Shown: positions 1 to 7,676 of the stretch, one piece after another
Layout of the letters: each line of letters opens with the position of its first letter
Numbering within the stretch: the stretch's first letter is position 1
Source of the DNA: Myxococcales bacterium
GTDB taxonomy: Bacteria; Myxococcota_A; Polyangia; Polyangiales; Polyangiaceae
Reading direction: 5' to 3'
Assembly (NCBI GenBank): GCA_021847645.1
Contig: JAJZQG010000040.1
Span: 1 to 46,606, forward strand
DNA length: 46,606 nucleotides
Notes under the pieces: generated by a model
Databases searched by the model: none
The model's input: the letters and a program-made list of their open reading frames with translations, nothing else
What the model was told of the DNA's origin: nothing
Position numbers and translations under genes: made by a program

Positions 1-845
<845 letters not shown>

Positions 846-891
846 GGGCTATCTCCTTGGGGTTCGTTCGTCTGAAGACAGTATGGATCCG

Positions 892-916
892 ATCTATGAC
901 GAACCTGGTCATAGAT
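892..916 (-). promoter_or_regulatory. Palindromic operator in front of recA
   Basis: This is a perfect inverted repeat with arms ATCTATGAC and GTCATAGAT (9 bp each) around a 7-bp spacer. Read toward recA, the spacer is CAGGTTC. A -10-like CATACT (885-880, minus strand) follows 6 bp later, so the palindrome sits over the expected -35 region of a recA promoter. The same arms occur at 1013-1034 in front of the WYL regulator. That the WYL protein binds here is an inference from position and repetition. Confidence 0.6.
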
Positions 917-1012
917 GGATCTCCATGGAAACACGCGGGTTCCATCGAACTGGGCCAACTGGCGCCTCTTGCGCAAGAAACCGCAATAGACACGCACAGT
1001 TCCGCCATGCTT

Positions 1013-1034
1013 ATCTATGACCTGTTTCGTCATA
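1013..1034 (+). promoter_or_regulatory. Palindromic operator in front of the WYL regulator gene
   Basis: The site has a left arm ATCTATGAC (1013-1021), spacer CTGTTTC, and right arm GTCATA (1029-1034). The left nine bases and the six right-arm bases equal those of the recA-side site, and five of seven spacer bases match when each site is read toward its own gene. It ends 23 bp before the start codon at 1058, close enough for autoregulation. The two site centres are about 121 bp apart. Confidence 0.55.
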
Positions 1035-1057
1035 CCGATCGCCTTGACAGGTACGCC

Positions 1058-2086
1058 ATGGCCGAATCCACGCCTTACCGCTACGCACCCGCCTCACGCC
1101 TCCACGAGATCAAGACCCTGCTCGCGTCGTCGGGCGGGATGACGGTCTACGAAATCGCGGATCGCTTCGGCGTGAGCGTGCGCACCGCGATCCGCTACCT
1201 GCGCGCGCTCGGGAACGCAGGCGAGCCCCTCGAGGAGACGCTCGATGGCAAGCGCAAGATCTGGCGCCTGCACCCCGCCGCACGGCGCGAGACCATCGCG
1301 CTCACGACGACGCAGATGGTCTCGCTGTTCCTATCGCGCCGCGTGTTCGACTTCCTCGCCGGCACCGGCTTCAAGGAGGATCTCGACGAGGTCTTCAAGC
1401 GCCTGGAGATCACGCTCCGCAAGCGCGACTACGACACGCGCAACCTCGAGCGCAAGATCTTCGACGTCAACGAGGCGCCTCACATCTACGCCGATCGCCT
1501 CGAGCACGTCGACGACATCATCACCGCGCTGCTGCGCGAGGAGCGCCTGCGCGTCACGCACGGCTCGGTGGGCGCGTACAAGAAGCCGTTCGTGCTCGAG
1601 CCGTACACCCTGCTCGTGTACAAGAAGGGCTTGTACCTCGCGGGATACAGCCACCATCACCAGAGCGTGCGCACCTTCTCGCTCGACGGCTTTCGCGACA
1701 TCGATCGGCTCAAGAAGGACCGCTTCGACTACCCGAAGGACTACCAGCCGGCGCAACTCGTCGAGGGAGCGTTCGGCATGATCGGCGGCCCGCGCACGCA
1801 CGTGCGGCTGCTGTTCGACGCGAAGGTCGGTCGCTTCGTTCGCCGCCGTCTGTGGCATCCGACGCAGAAGATCACCAAGACCGAGCGCGGCGTGGAGCTT
1901 GCGATGGACGTGTCCGGCACGGTGGAGCTCACGTCGTGGATCCTGGGCTGGGGCTCCAAGGTCGAGGTGCTGGAGCCCGAGAGCTTGCGCGAGGAGATTG
2001 CGGCGGAGGTGGGACGGGTAGCCTCGAAGTATGACTCACCGCGTCTACCGCTCCCTCCATCATCCGGTGGACGTGTGCTAGCGTGA
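1058..2086 (+). CDS. HTH-WYL domain transcriptional regulator
   Basis: A 342-residue cytoplasmic regulator. An N-terminal winged helix-turn-helix (about residues 15-55, with EIADRFGVSVRTAIRYLRAL) is followed by a central WYL domain (around LEPYTLLVYKKGLYLAGYS) and a WCX-type C-terminal extension (about residues 235-330, including GPRTHVRLLFD and VSGTVELTSWILGWGSKVEVLEP). WYL domains sense ligands, often nucleic acids or nucleotides, and control DNA-damage and phage-defence genes; PafBC in actinobacteria activates recA. I chose the ATG at 1058 because upstream codons in the frame run through the palindromes and do not resemble the family. The gene is divergent from recA with matching palindromes before both genes, so it probably controls recA and itself. 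Whether it activates or represses cannot be read from the sequence. Confidence 0.88.
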   Translation: MAESTPYRYAPASRLHEIKTLLASSGGMTVYEIADRFGVSVRTAIRYLRALGNAGEPLEETLDGKRKIWRLHPAARRETIALTTTQMVSLFLSRRVFDFLAGTGFKEDLDEVFKRLEITLRKRDYDTRNLERKIFDVNEAPHIYADRLEHVDDIITALLREERLRVTHGSVGAYKKPFVLEPYTLLVYKKGLYLAGYSHHHQSVRTFSLDGFRDIDRLKKDRFDYPKDYQPAQLVEGAFGMIGGPRTHVRLLFDAKVGRFVRRRLWHPTQKITKTERGVELAMDVSGTVELTSWILGWGSKVEVLEPESLREEIAAEVGRVASKYDSPRLPLPPSSGGRVLA

Positions 2087-2090
2087 GAAA

Positions 2091-2873
2091 ATGCCGATGC
2101 GGGAGTGCGACCTTCTCTTGTTCGTGGCGACGCAAACGGAGCGCGACCTGCTTCGAGCAGCTGCGGTTGAACGCGGAGCTGCGTTCGACGACATCTCGGG
2201 CGAGGCCGGCGAACCTCTGCCTGGGGAGAGCTATTGGCTCGGGACGATCGGAGCAGAGCGAGTGATCGCCGTGAAGACCCGCATGGGCGCGATCGGGGAC
2301 GGTGGGTCGGCTGCGCTCGGGCTGAAGTACGTCAGCATGACCCGAGCCACGAGTATCATCTGTCTGGGGATGGCGTTCGGAATAAGCCCAACACTTCAGA
2401 ACTACGGCGATGTACTCGTGTCGACGTCTGTCTTCCCATATGACGACCGCGAGGTAATTTCCGACGGAGAATCTTGGCGATACGAGTACGGCAAGAGGGC
2501 GAAGATCTATCGCGCGAATCCGACAACGATCAAGATGCTCGAGGCACACCGAGAACATGTTCGCGGCTTCAATGTTCTCCCTGGCTGCTTGCTGAGTGGG
2601 AATGCCGTGGTCCGGTCGAGAGCCTACCGGGACAACCTTGTGCGATGGTCATCACAAGTTGCCCCCAGCGTTGTTGGCGGGGAGATGGAGGGGACCGGTT
2701 TCCTGGCGCTCGGTCCACGGAAGGACCCGAAATGGACGATCGTCAAAGGGATCTGTGATTTCGCGTCTGAAGAGCAGGTTGAGGAGGCCGGCAAGTACCG
2801 CGAACGCGCATGTAGGAACGCAGCAACGTTCGTACTTGACGCCCTGGCTGCCTGGAATCCAGGTGCCGTTTGA
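2091..2873 (+). CDS. Nucleoside phosphorylase / nucleosidase superfamily protein
   Basis: A 260-residue protein of the PNP/UDP-phosphorylase and MTA/SAH-nucleosidase fold. It has an N-terminal FVATQTERDLLRAAA segment, a glycine-rich SIICLGMAFGIS strand, GDVLVSTSVFPYD, and the signature VVGGEMEGTGF, where the Met-Glu pair typically contacts the ribose. A late Asp (KGICDFAS) fits the base-binding acid of the family. Family members cleave N-glycosidic bonds of nucleosides; stand-alone copies in accessory regions also act as predicted effectors in conflict systems. The ATG at 2091 is used; an ATG two codons later (2097) is equally possible. It starts 4 bp after the WYL gene and is followed 22 bp later by an unknown gene, with which it likely forms a pair. 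The substrate cannot be told from sequence. Confidence 0.75.
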   Translation: MPMRECDLLLFVATQTERDLLRAAAVERGAAFDDISGEAGEPLPGESYWLGTIGAERVIAVKTRMGAIGDGGSAALGLKYVSMTRATSIICLGMAFGISPTLQNYGDVLVSTSVFPYDDREVISDGESWRYEYGKRAKIYRANPTTIKMLEAHREHVRGFNVLPGCLLSGNAVVRSRAYRDNLVRWSSQVAPSVVGGEMEGTGFLALGPRKDPKWTIVKGICDFASEEQVEEAGKYRERACRNAATFVLDALAAWNPGAV

Positions 2874-2895
2874 TCCTTGAGGTCACGAGGAATCC

Positions 2896-3528
2896 ATGCC
2901 GATCAAAAAATACTTCGAGCAACGTCCAGACCAGCCCTTGACCCCAGACATGCGTCGCTGGTCGTTGGCGCTGGCCAAGGCAGAGGAGCACCACCTCGAC
3001 GTGGCGTGTCAGCTATTTCGTCCGCGCGATGGTCTCGTGTTTAAGCCAGCAAGGCTATTCTTATTCCTGCGGTCGGGGGGCAACGATGTTGAAGTCCTGG
3101 AAGCGCCTTGGGATCCAGATCTGAACGATTGGCTCATCCGTCAGAAGGTTCGAGCGGAATCACTTGCGGCAGAGGGGGAGCGGTTCGGATTTGCCGGAAA
3201 GGATCACTTCAGCCCCATCGAGATCCGCTTCGGGGATGGATTCTTCAACGCCGTGATGGTTCATCACTTGCGGGCTGTTGGCTTCGATGACGTGTCGCCG
3301 AGCCGGGAAACGCTCCGCGAACTCTCTGAGCCGCACCCTGCAACGGGTGAGTCTGCGACGACATGCGCCGAGATGATCGATCAGGTGATCGCGACGACTG
3401 CTGCCACACTGACGGGACAGCTGGGGTATTCTGAGGAGGAGGCTGGAGCAGTTCTTGCTGCCGCTATCGCGTACTATCTCGACGAACGGTTCAACGTGAC
3501 AAACAGCAAGCTGCTTGGTTTTCGGTGA
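2896..3528 (+). CDS. Conserved-looking hypothetical protein paired with the phosphorylase
   Basis: A 210-residue soluble protein with no family I recognise. A GAGGAA ribosome site lies just before the ATG. The first half contains a hydrophobic strand pattern (LVFKPARLFLFLRSGGNDVEVLEAPWD). The middle has FSPIEIRFGDGFFNAVMVHHLRAVGFDD, and the C-terminal third looks helical with an alanine-rich stretch (EEEAGAVLAAAIAYYLDERF). There is no signal peptide or membrane segment. It follows the phosphorylase-like gene by 22 bp on the same strand, so co-transcription is likely and a partner or regulator role is possible. Codon use is less GC-biased than in recA, consistent with horizontally acquired DNA. 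No function is assigned. Confidence 0.7.
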   Translation: MPIKKYFEQRPDQPLTPDMRRWSLALAKAEEHHLDVACQLFRPRDGLVFKPARLFLFLRSGGNDVEVLEAPWDPDLNDWLIRQKVRAESLAAEGERFGFAGKDHFSPIEIRFGDGFFNAVMVHHLRAVGFDDVSPSRETLRELSEPHPATGESATTCAEMIDQVIATTAATLTGQLGYSEEEAGAVLAAAIAYYLDERFNVTNSKLLGFR

Positions 3529-3709
3529 AACCGCCACTGCCGCCCCGGATCCCGACAAGGCGCGCTGCACGCTGGCGACTCGCCTCGCGCCCGAATCGGT
3601 GGACCGCGCGGTTCGCATTCTACTCCGCGCTCGCGTCGAGGGGCACTCAGCCTGGTTGCCAATCAGTGACCGGCTGCACACCATGGGTGCTCAAGCTCGG
3701 ACCATCTTT

Positions 3710-4366
3710 TCAACGACTGGAGTCAGCCGGGTCCTCATAGATCACGCGTTGGGGCGCCGTCTTGAGGATGCCGTCGGTGCCGAGCACGAGCTGCAACACC
3801 CTCGACTTGCCCTTCAAGAACCGTCGTACGCGGATCTCTGGGTAGCCGAGTCGCTCCAGGATGTTCGAGAAAACCACGCCGCTCCTCTCCGCCTCGCGGG
3901 ATTGCTCCTGACAGAGAGCGAAGTGCTTTTCACGATCAGCCTCCTTCGGTGCCAGCGTCACGGCGAGGTCGACATCCCCGACCAAAGGCTTGTCGGAAAG
4001 CATGCTGCCGAACAGGACTGCGCGGCTGACCTTGAACAGCATGTCGGGGCGTATGCGCACCTCTTCACATCGTACGAGGAACTCGTCGAGGCGCTTCTGC
4101 GCGGTGGTTCGACGTACTGGCTTGGCCGCTGAAGCAAGCGAGAGAGCCCCACCCTTCGCGGTGTTGTGGTACCGGGTGCAGCCAAACTCGGTGAACGTCT
4201 CGACGTAGCCTTCTTTCTCTAGGAACGCGACAACGTGAGCTGCGGCTGATCCGAAGGCCTCCTCGGCATCGGGTAGTTGGAAGCCGCTGAGGGCGTTGCG
4301 TCGCAAAAAGCCTCGGATCGCGACGATGGGTTGTCCCGCGAGTTGGTCGTGTGAGTCGATGTGCAT
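3710..4366 (-). CDS. Winged-helix / nucleotidyltransferase-fold protein
   Basis: A 218-residue protein. The N-terminal ~80 residues look like a winged helix-turn-helix (AHVVAFLEKEGYVETFTEFGCTRYHNT). Residues ~115-135 carry the minimal-nucleotidyltransferase signature LFGSMLSDKPLVGDVDLAV, with the GS helix start and the D-x-D metal pair; the C-terminal part is basic (RVRRFLKGKSRVLQ). Proteins with this fold transfer nucleotides to proteins, RNA or small molecules and are common as antitoxins (MNT) or in AbiE-like defence pairs. No HEPN or AbiEii-like partner lies next to it: the neighbours are the unknown gene at 2896 (convergent) and the DUF2924 cassette (divergent). Its function is therefore open. 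The ATG at 4366 is the only sensible start before the winged helix. Confidence 0.65.
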   Translation of the reverse strand: MHIDSHDQLAGQPIVAIRGFLRRNALSGFQLPDAEEAFGSAAAHVVAFLEKEGYVETFTEFGCTRYHNTAKGGALSLASAAKPVRRTTAQKRLDEFLVRCEEVRIRPDMLFKVSRAVLFGSMLSDKPLVGDVDLAVTLAPKEADREKHFALCQEQSREAERSGVVFSNILERLGYPEIRVRRFLKGKSRVLQLVLGTDGILKTAPQRVIYEDPADSSR

Positions 4367-4523
4367 CTGGAGCCTGGGCCGAACGTCGATCCGCGCCTTG
4401 GATTGTACGAGGAAACGCTCGGACGCTCTCGATATTCCGACGACGCCTGGCCGCCAACTACGGGGAGCGCGCCTCGTTCATTCCCGCGTCCCATCCTCAG
4501 CGGTTCGCCCGCGTTTCTCGGGC

Positions 4524-4712
4524 ATGTACACGCAGCCCGATCCCTCCATCAACAGCCGTGATGACGACCCCTTGGCGGATGTACGTCGTCGCCGCCACGA
4601 AGCCGCCGACGTCCTCGCCGAGACGTTGCTGGTCATGTTCGTTCTCGAGCAGCGATCGCGCCGAGAGCAGAGGTCATCGGCCAACACGTTCAGAGGCGAA
4701 AATGCGCGGTGA
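4524..4712 (+). CDS. Possible small protein upstream of the DUF2924-recombinase cassette
   Basis: A 62-residue reading frame with a plausible composition: an acidic start (MYTQPDPSINSRDDDPLADV), a basic/amphipathic helix RRRRHEAADVLAETLLVMFVLEQRSRREQR and a short tail. It sits in an otherwise empty stretch (4367-4800) between the nucleotidyltransferase gene and DUF2924, on the recombinase strand, and ends 88 bp before DUF2924. The ribosome site is weak. I recognise no family. The helix pattern is why I list it rather than treat the gap as empty; a chance reading frame in high-GC DNA remains possible. Confidence 0.35.
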   Translation: MYTQPDPSINSRDDDPLADVRRRRHEAADVLAETLLVMFVLEQRSRREQRSSANTFRGENAR

Positions 4713-4800
4713 ATCTCTGGTTCTCACCTTGTCTTCTACCGGGGAAGAAGCCGTCATGGCGGCGTCTCGCGGGCCCGATGCCCGCGAACAAGGAGCACCG

Positions 4801-5346
4801 ATGAAGACGAACGACACCGCTCACGCAAACCTGCTCTTGCTCCGGGATGTGCCGGCCCAGCTTGCCGCGCTGGAGACGATGAACACCCCCGAGCTCGTCG
4901 CCGCCTACCGCGACCTCTACGGCGAACCGACCCGCACGCGCAACGTGCCGTATCTGCGAAAGCGGCTCGGCTACCGGGTGCAGGAACTCGCATACGGCGG
5001 GCTTCCGGCGAGCGCGCTCGAGAAGATCGCCGAGCTGGGCGACGGAATCCCCGAGCGCTGGCGGATGCGGCAGGCCGAGAAGGCCGGGCTGATCGAGGCG
5101 CCCCCCCCGCCTACGGAGCCACGGGACCCGCGGATTCCGCCTGTCGGTACGATCCTGCGTCGCGTCCACAACGGGATCACGCACGAAGTGATCGTCTGCG
5201 CCGAGGGCTTCGAGCACGCGGGCACTCGCTTCAAGACGCTCTCCGCGGTCGCAAAACACATCACCGGCACGCCCTGGAACGGGTACCTCTTCTTCGCCTT
5301 GAAGAAGCCGAGCGATGCCCCGACGTCGGAGGAGAACGCGGCATGA
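4801..5346 (+). CDS. DUF2924 family protein
   Basis: A 181-residue protein matching DUF2924. The first half has the family's ELVAAYRDLYGEPTRTRNVPYLRKRLGYRVQELAYGGL pattern. A proline-rich linker (PPPPTEPRDPRIPP) is followed by a C-terminal module with VGTILRRVHNGITHEVIVCAEGFEHAGTRFKTLSAVAKHITGTPWNGYLFF, which resembles small DNA-binding beta folds. The ATG at 4801 is chosen because AAGGAG lies 6-11 bp upstream. Its stop overlaps the next start as ATGA. DUF2924 proteins are habitually found just upstream of large serine recombinases in proteobacterial accessory DNA; a role as recombination accessory or DNA-binding partner is inferred. The biochemical function is unknown. Confidence 0.88.
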   Translation: MKTNDTAHANLLLLRDVPAQLAALETMNTPELVAAYRDLYGEPTRTRNVPYLRKRLGYRVQELAYGGLPASALEKIAELGDGIPERWRMRQAEKAGLIEAPPPPTEPRDPRIPPVGTILRRVHNGITHEVIVCAEGFEHAGTRFKTLSAVAKHITGTPWNGYLFFALKKPSDAPTSEENAA

Positions 5347-5531
5347 GCGACGTCCCATTCTACCGAACGCAGATGGGCCACCGCTTCTACGAAGCGACGG
5401 TGCCCTCGCTCGTGCATGAGCTGGCGCGGCTCAACGAAAACCTGGAGCGCTTGCTGGACGTCGTTCAGCGCAATGCGCCCCAGGTCGACCCCGCATCACA
5501 GTGCGACCCGAGCGAGGAGCAGTCTCGATGA
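5343..5531 (+). CDS. Small conserved protein between DUF2924 and the recombinase
   Basis: A 62-residue protein, MSDVPFYRTQMGHRFYEATVPSLVHELARLNENLERLLDVV followed by a polar tail. It overlaps DUF2924 by 4 bp at its start and the recombinase by 4 bp at its end (ATGA at both junctions), so the three are translationally coupled. A central amphipathic helix suggests a protein-protein contact. Small proteins of this type recur at this position in similar cassettes. I know of no assigned function; a recombinase accessory or directionality role is a guess from position. Confidence 0.7.
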   Translation: MSDVPFYRTQMGHRFYEATVPSLVHELARLNENLERLLDVVQRNAPQVDPASQCDPSEEQSR

Positions 5532-7096
5532 GCAAGCGGCATTCTGCGCAAGCATCGATCCCCGAAGTGAAGCGCTGCGCCATCTACACGCGCAAGTCCA
5601 CGACGATGGGCTTGGAGCAGGAGTTCAACTCCCTCGATGCCCAGCACGAGGCCTGCGCCGCGTACGTCCGACGCCAGCAGGGGTGGTCGTTGGTCGAGGA
5701 GACCTACGCCGATGGCGGCTTCACCGGGGCGAACATCGAGCGGCCCGCCTTTCAGCGACTGCTCGCTGATGTCGAGGCTGGGAAGATCGACGTCGTGGTG
5801 GTCTACAAGGTCGATCGGCTGTCGCGTTCGCTGCTCGACTTCGCCAAGGTGATGGAGCGGTTCAACGCAGGCGGAGCATCGTTCGTGTCGGTCACCCAGA
5901 ACTTCTCGACCGCCGACGCCATGGGCAGGTTGACCCTCAACATGTTAATGTCGTTTGCTGAATTTGAGCGGGAAATGATAGCCGAACGCACGCGCGACAA
6001 GATCGCGATGTCGCGTCGGAAGGGCAAGTGGACGGGCGGTCCGGTGCCGTTCGGCTACAGCGCCAAGGACAAGCGGCTCGTCGTCAACGAGGTCGAGGCA
6101 GCGATCGTGCGCGAGGCGTTCGCGCTGTTCCTGCAACACCGGCGAATCTTCGCGGTCGCGACGGCGCTGAACGAACGGGGCCTTCTGCCGCGGGGCCGCC
6201 CAGCCCGGCCCGCCAAGCACGGCCTGCGGTGGAGCAAGGATTCGATGGCGCGGCTGCTGCGCAGCCCGATCTACGCGGGGCAGATGATGTACGGCGACGA
6301 GCTCTACCCCGGCGAGCATCCACGGCTCGTCGATGACGCCACGTTCCGAAGGGCGCAGCGGATCCTGGAGGGCGCGGAGCGCGAGCTGCGCTTCGGCGGC
6401 CTCAACCCGGACTACGTGCTCAGGGGACTGCTGCGCTGCTCCAGCTGCGGCGATCCGATGACGCCGGCATCGACCAGGAAGGGCAAGGGGCGTTGGCGTT
6501 ACTATCGATGCAGCGGGCGCGACAAGCACGGCGAGGCGGTGTGTCACGCCAAGCCGTTGCCTGCGGGCGCGATCGAACGGTTCGTCATCGAGAAGATCGC
6601 CGAGGCCACGCGGGACGGCTCGCTCGCGACCGAGGTGAAGGCGCTGCTCGACGCGCGTATCAAGAAGAAGCGCGCCGAAATCGCGGAACTGCGGGGCACA
6701 CTCCCCGGACGCGTGGCTGACGCCGCGGCAAACGCCGCGCGATACAGCGAGGACTTGGTCAAGTTCGAAGGCCGCGCTCGCGAGCTGATCGAGAAGAAGC
6801 TCCGGGCTGAAGCCGACCGGCTTACCGCCGCCGAACGCCAGCTCGCGGAGACCGAACGCGATCTGCTCGACCTGCACGATGCCGCGATCGAGGCCGACTG
6901 GGTGGCCGGGGCGATCGCCAACTTCTCGAAGGTCTGGGAGCTGATGACGCCGGAGAACCGCTGCCGGCTGCTTCGCGCATTGGTGATGTCGGTCAAGGTG
7001 TACGAGGAGTCGAGCAAGGTCGAGATCGTGCTCGTGGATTTCGCGGCCAAATCGAAGGCAAGCCAGCCGGGTGACAAGTCCACGGAGGCTGCATGA
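5528..7096 (+). CDS. Large serine recombinase
   Basis: A 522-residue site-specific recombinase. The N-terminal resolvase domain holds the catalytic serine S24 (YTRKST), arginines in KVDRLSRS and the FEREMIAERTRDKI helix. A recombinase domain follows (about 155-270: GPVPFGYSAKDKR to SPIYAGQMMYG). A zinc-ribbon region comes next (LLRCSSCGDPM and YYRCSGRDKHGEAVCHA), then a coiled coil (about 375-450) and a C-terminal tail. Large serine recombinases integrate and excise elements between short attP/attB sites. The domain order and catalytic residues look intact. It is coupled by 4-bp overlaps to the small protein upstream and the HTH protein downstream. It may have brought in this island or part of it; I could not identify the att sites, whose common core is usually only 2 bp. 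Confidence 0.95.
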   Translation: MSKRHSAQASIPEVKRCAIYTRKSTTMGLEQEFNSLDAQHEACAAYVRRQQGWSLVEETYADGGFTGANIERPAFQRLLADVEAGKIDVVVVYKVDRLSRSLLDFAKVMERFNAGGASFVSVTQNFSTADAMGRLTLNMLMSFAEFEREMIAERTRDKIAMSRRKGKWTGGPVPFGYSAKDKRLVVNEVEAAIVREAFALFLQHRRIFAVATALNERGLLPRGRPARPAKHGLRWSKDSMARLLRSPIYAGQMMYGDELYPGEHPRLVDDATFRRAQRILEGAERELRFGGLNPDYVLRGLLRCSSCGDPMTPASTRKGKGRWRYYRCSGRDKHGEAVCHAKPLPAGAIERFVIEKIAEATRDGSLATEVKALLDARIKKKRAEIAELRGTLPGRVADAAANAARYSEDLVKFEGRARELIEKKLRAEADRLTAAERQLAETERDLLDLHDAAIEADWVAGAIANFSKVWELMTPENRCRLLRALVMSVKVYEESSKVEIVLVDFAAKSKASQPGDKSTEAA

Positions 7097-7563
7097 GCAC
7101 GCCGACGGCGGCCACGCCTCCCGTTGCGAACGCCGAGCCCGAGGTAACCTACCAGCGTGTGCTGACGGGCACGCTGTTCCGCAAGCCCAGCTCGCCGGTG
7201 GCGTTCACGGAGGAGGCGCCTCCCCCAAAGCCCGAGCCCGTCCGGCGCCCCGCGAAGGTCGCCCGCATGCTCGCGCTGGCGCACCACATCCAGAACGCGA
7301 TCGACCGAGGCGTGGTGGCCGACCGCGCCGCAGTTGCGCGGAAGCTCGGCTTCACGCGGGCGCGCATCACGCAGCTGCTGGACCTGCTGCTGTTGGCTCC
7401 GGACCTCCAGGCCCGGGTGCTCGAGCTCGAGGCCGTCGACGGGGTCGAGCCCCTGACCGAACGGGCGCTGCGGGCGGCGGCGCACGCCGGGACGTGGGCC
7501 GAGCAGCGGGCGGGGTGGACGACGGCTGCACCAAACCGAGAGCGCGTCGTCCACTCAGCCTGA
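7093..7563 (+). CDS. ParB-like HTH protein coupled to the recombinase
   Basis: A 156-residue protein. A disordered N-terminus (residues 1-50, rich in Pro/Ala, with EVTYQRVLTGTLFRKP) is followed by a helix-turn-helix: ARMLALAHHIQNAIDRGVVADRAAVARKLGFTRARITQLLDLLLLAPDLQARVLEL (about 57-115). This resembles the KorB/ParB DNA-binding helix-turn-helix. Its start overlaps the recombinase stop by 4 bp. Such HTH proteins commonly end DUF2924-recombinase cassettes. A DNA-binding accessory or regulator of the recombinase operon is inferred. There are no membrane segments. Confidence 0.75.
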   Translation: MSTPTAATPPVANAEPEVTYQRVLTGTLFRKPSSPVAFTEEAPPPKPEPVRRPAKVARMLALAHHIQNAIDRGVVADRAAVARKLGFTRARITQLLDLLLLAPDLQARVLELEAVDGVEPLTERALRAAAHAGTWAEQRAGWTTAAPNRERVVHSA

Positions 7564-7591
7564 TGGTTCACTGCGAGCCCACGAACATCTA

Positions 7592-7630
7592 GTGGACTAC
7601 ACGATGTATGCAGTTGACATCGTAGCCCAC
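7592..7630 (+). promoter_or_regulatory. Imperfect inverted repeat with TTGACA before the defence run
   Basis: In the 113-bp gap before the AAA ATPase gene, GTGGACTACACGATGT (7592-7607) and ACATCGTAGCCCAC (7617-7630) form an inverted repeat, complementary except for one mismatch and a 2-nt bulge, around a 9-nt spacer. A perfect -35-type TTGACA lies at 7614-7619 inside it. I see no clear -10 at the expected distance. It is a reasonable candidate for the operator/promoter of the co-directional defence genes or, less likely, a recombination site for the upstream recombinase. Confidence 0.35.
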
Positions 7631-7676
7631 ATGTGAAACAAAGCCCTTACCCAATTGGCACTGGAAGTGGACGACG

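Noticed and set aside
846-1057. LexA/SOS box in front of recA
   Set aside because: GAAC and GTTC fragments occur but not in the spacing of the boxes I know; the repeated TATGAC/GTCATA palindromes are a much stronger signal.
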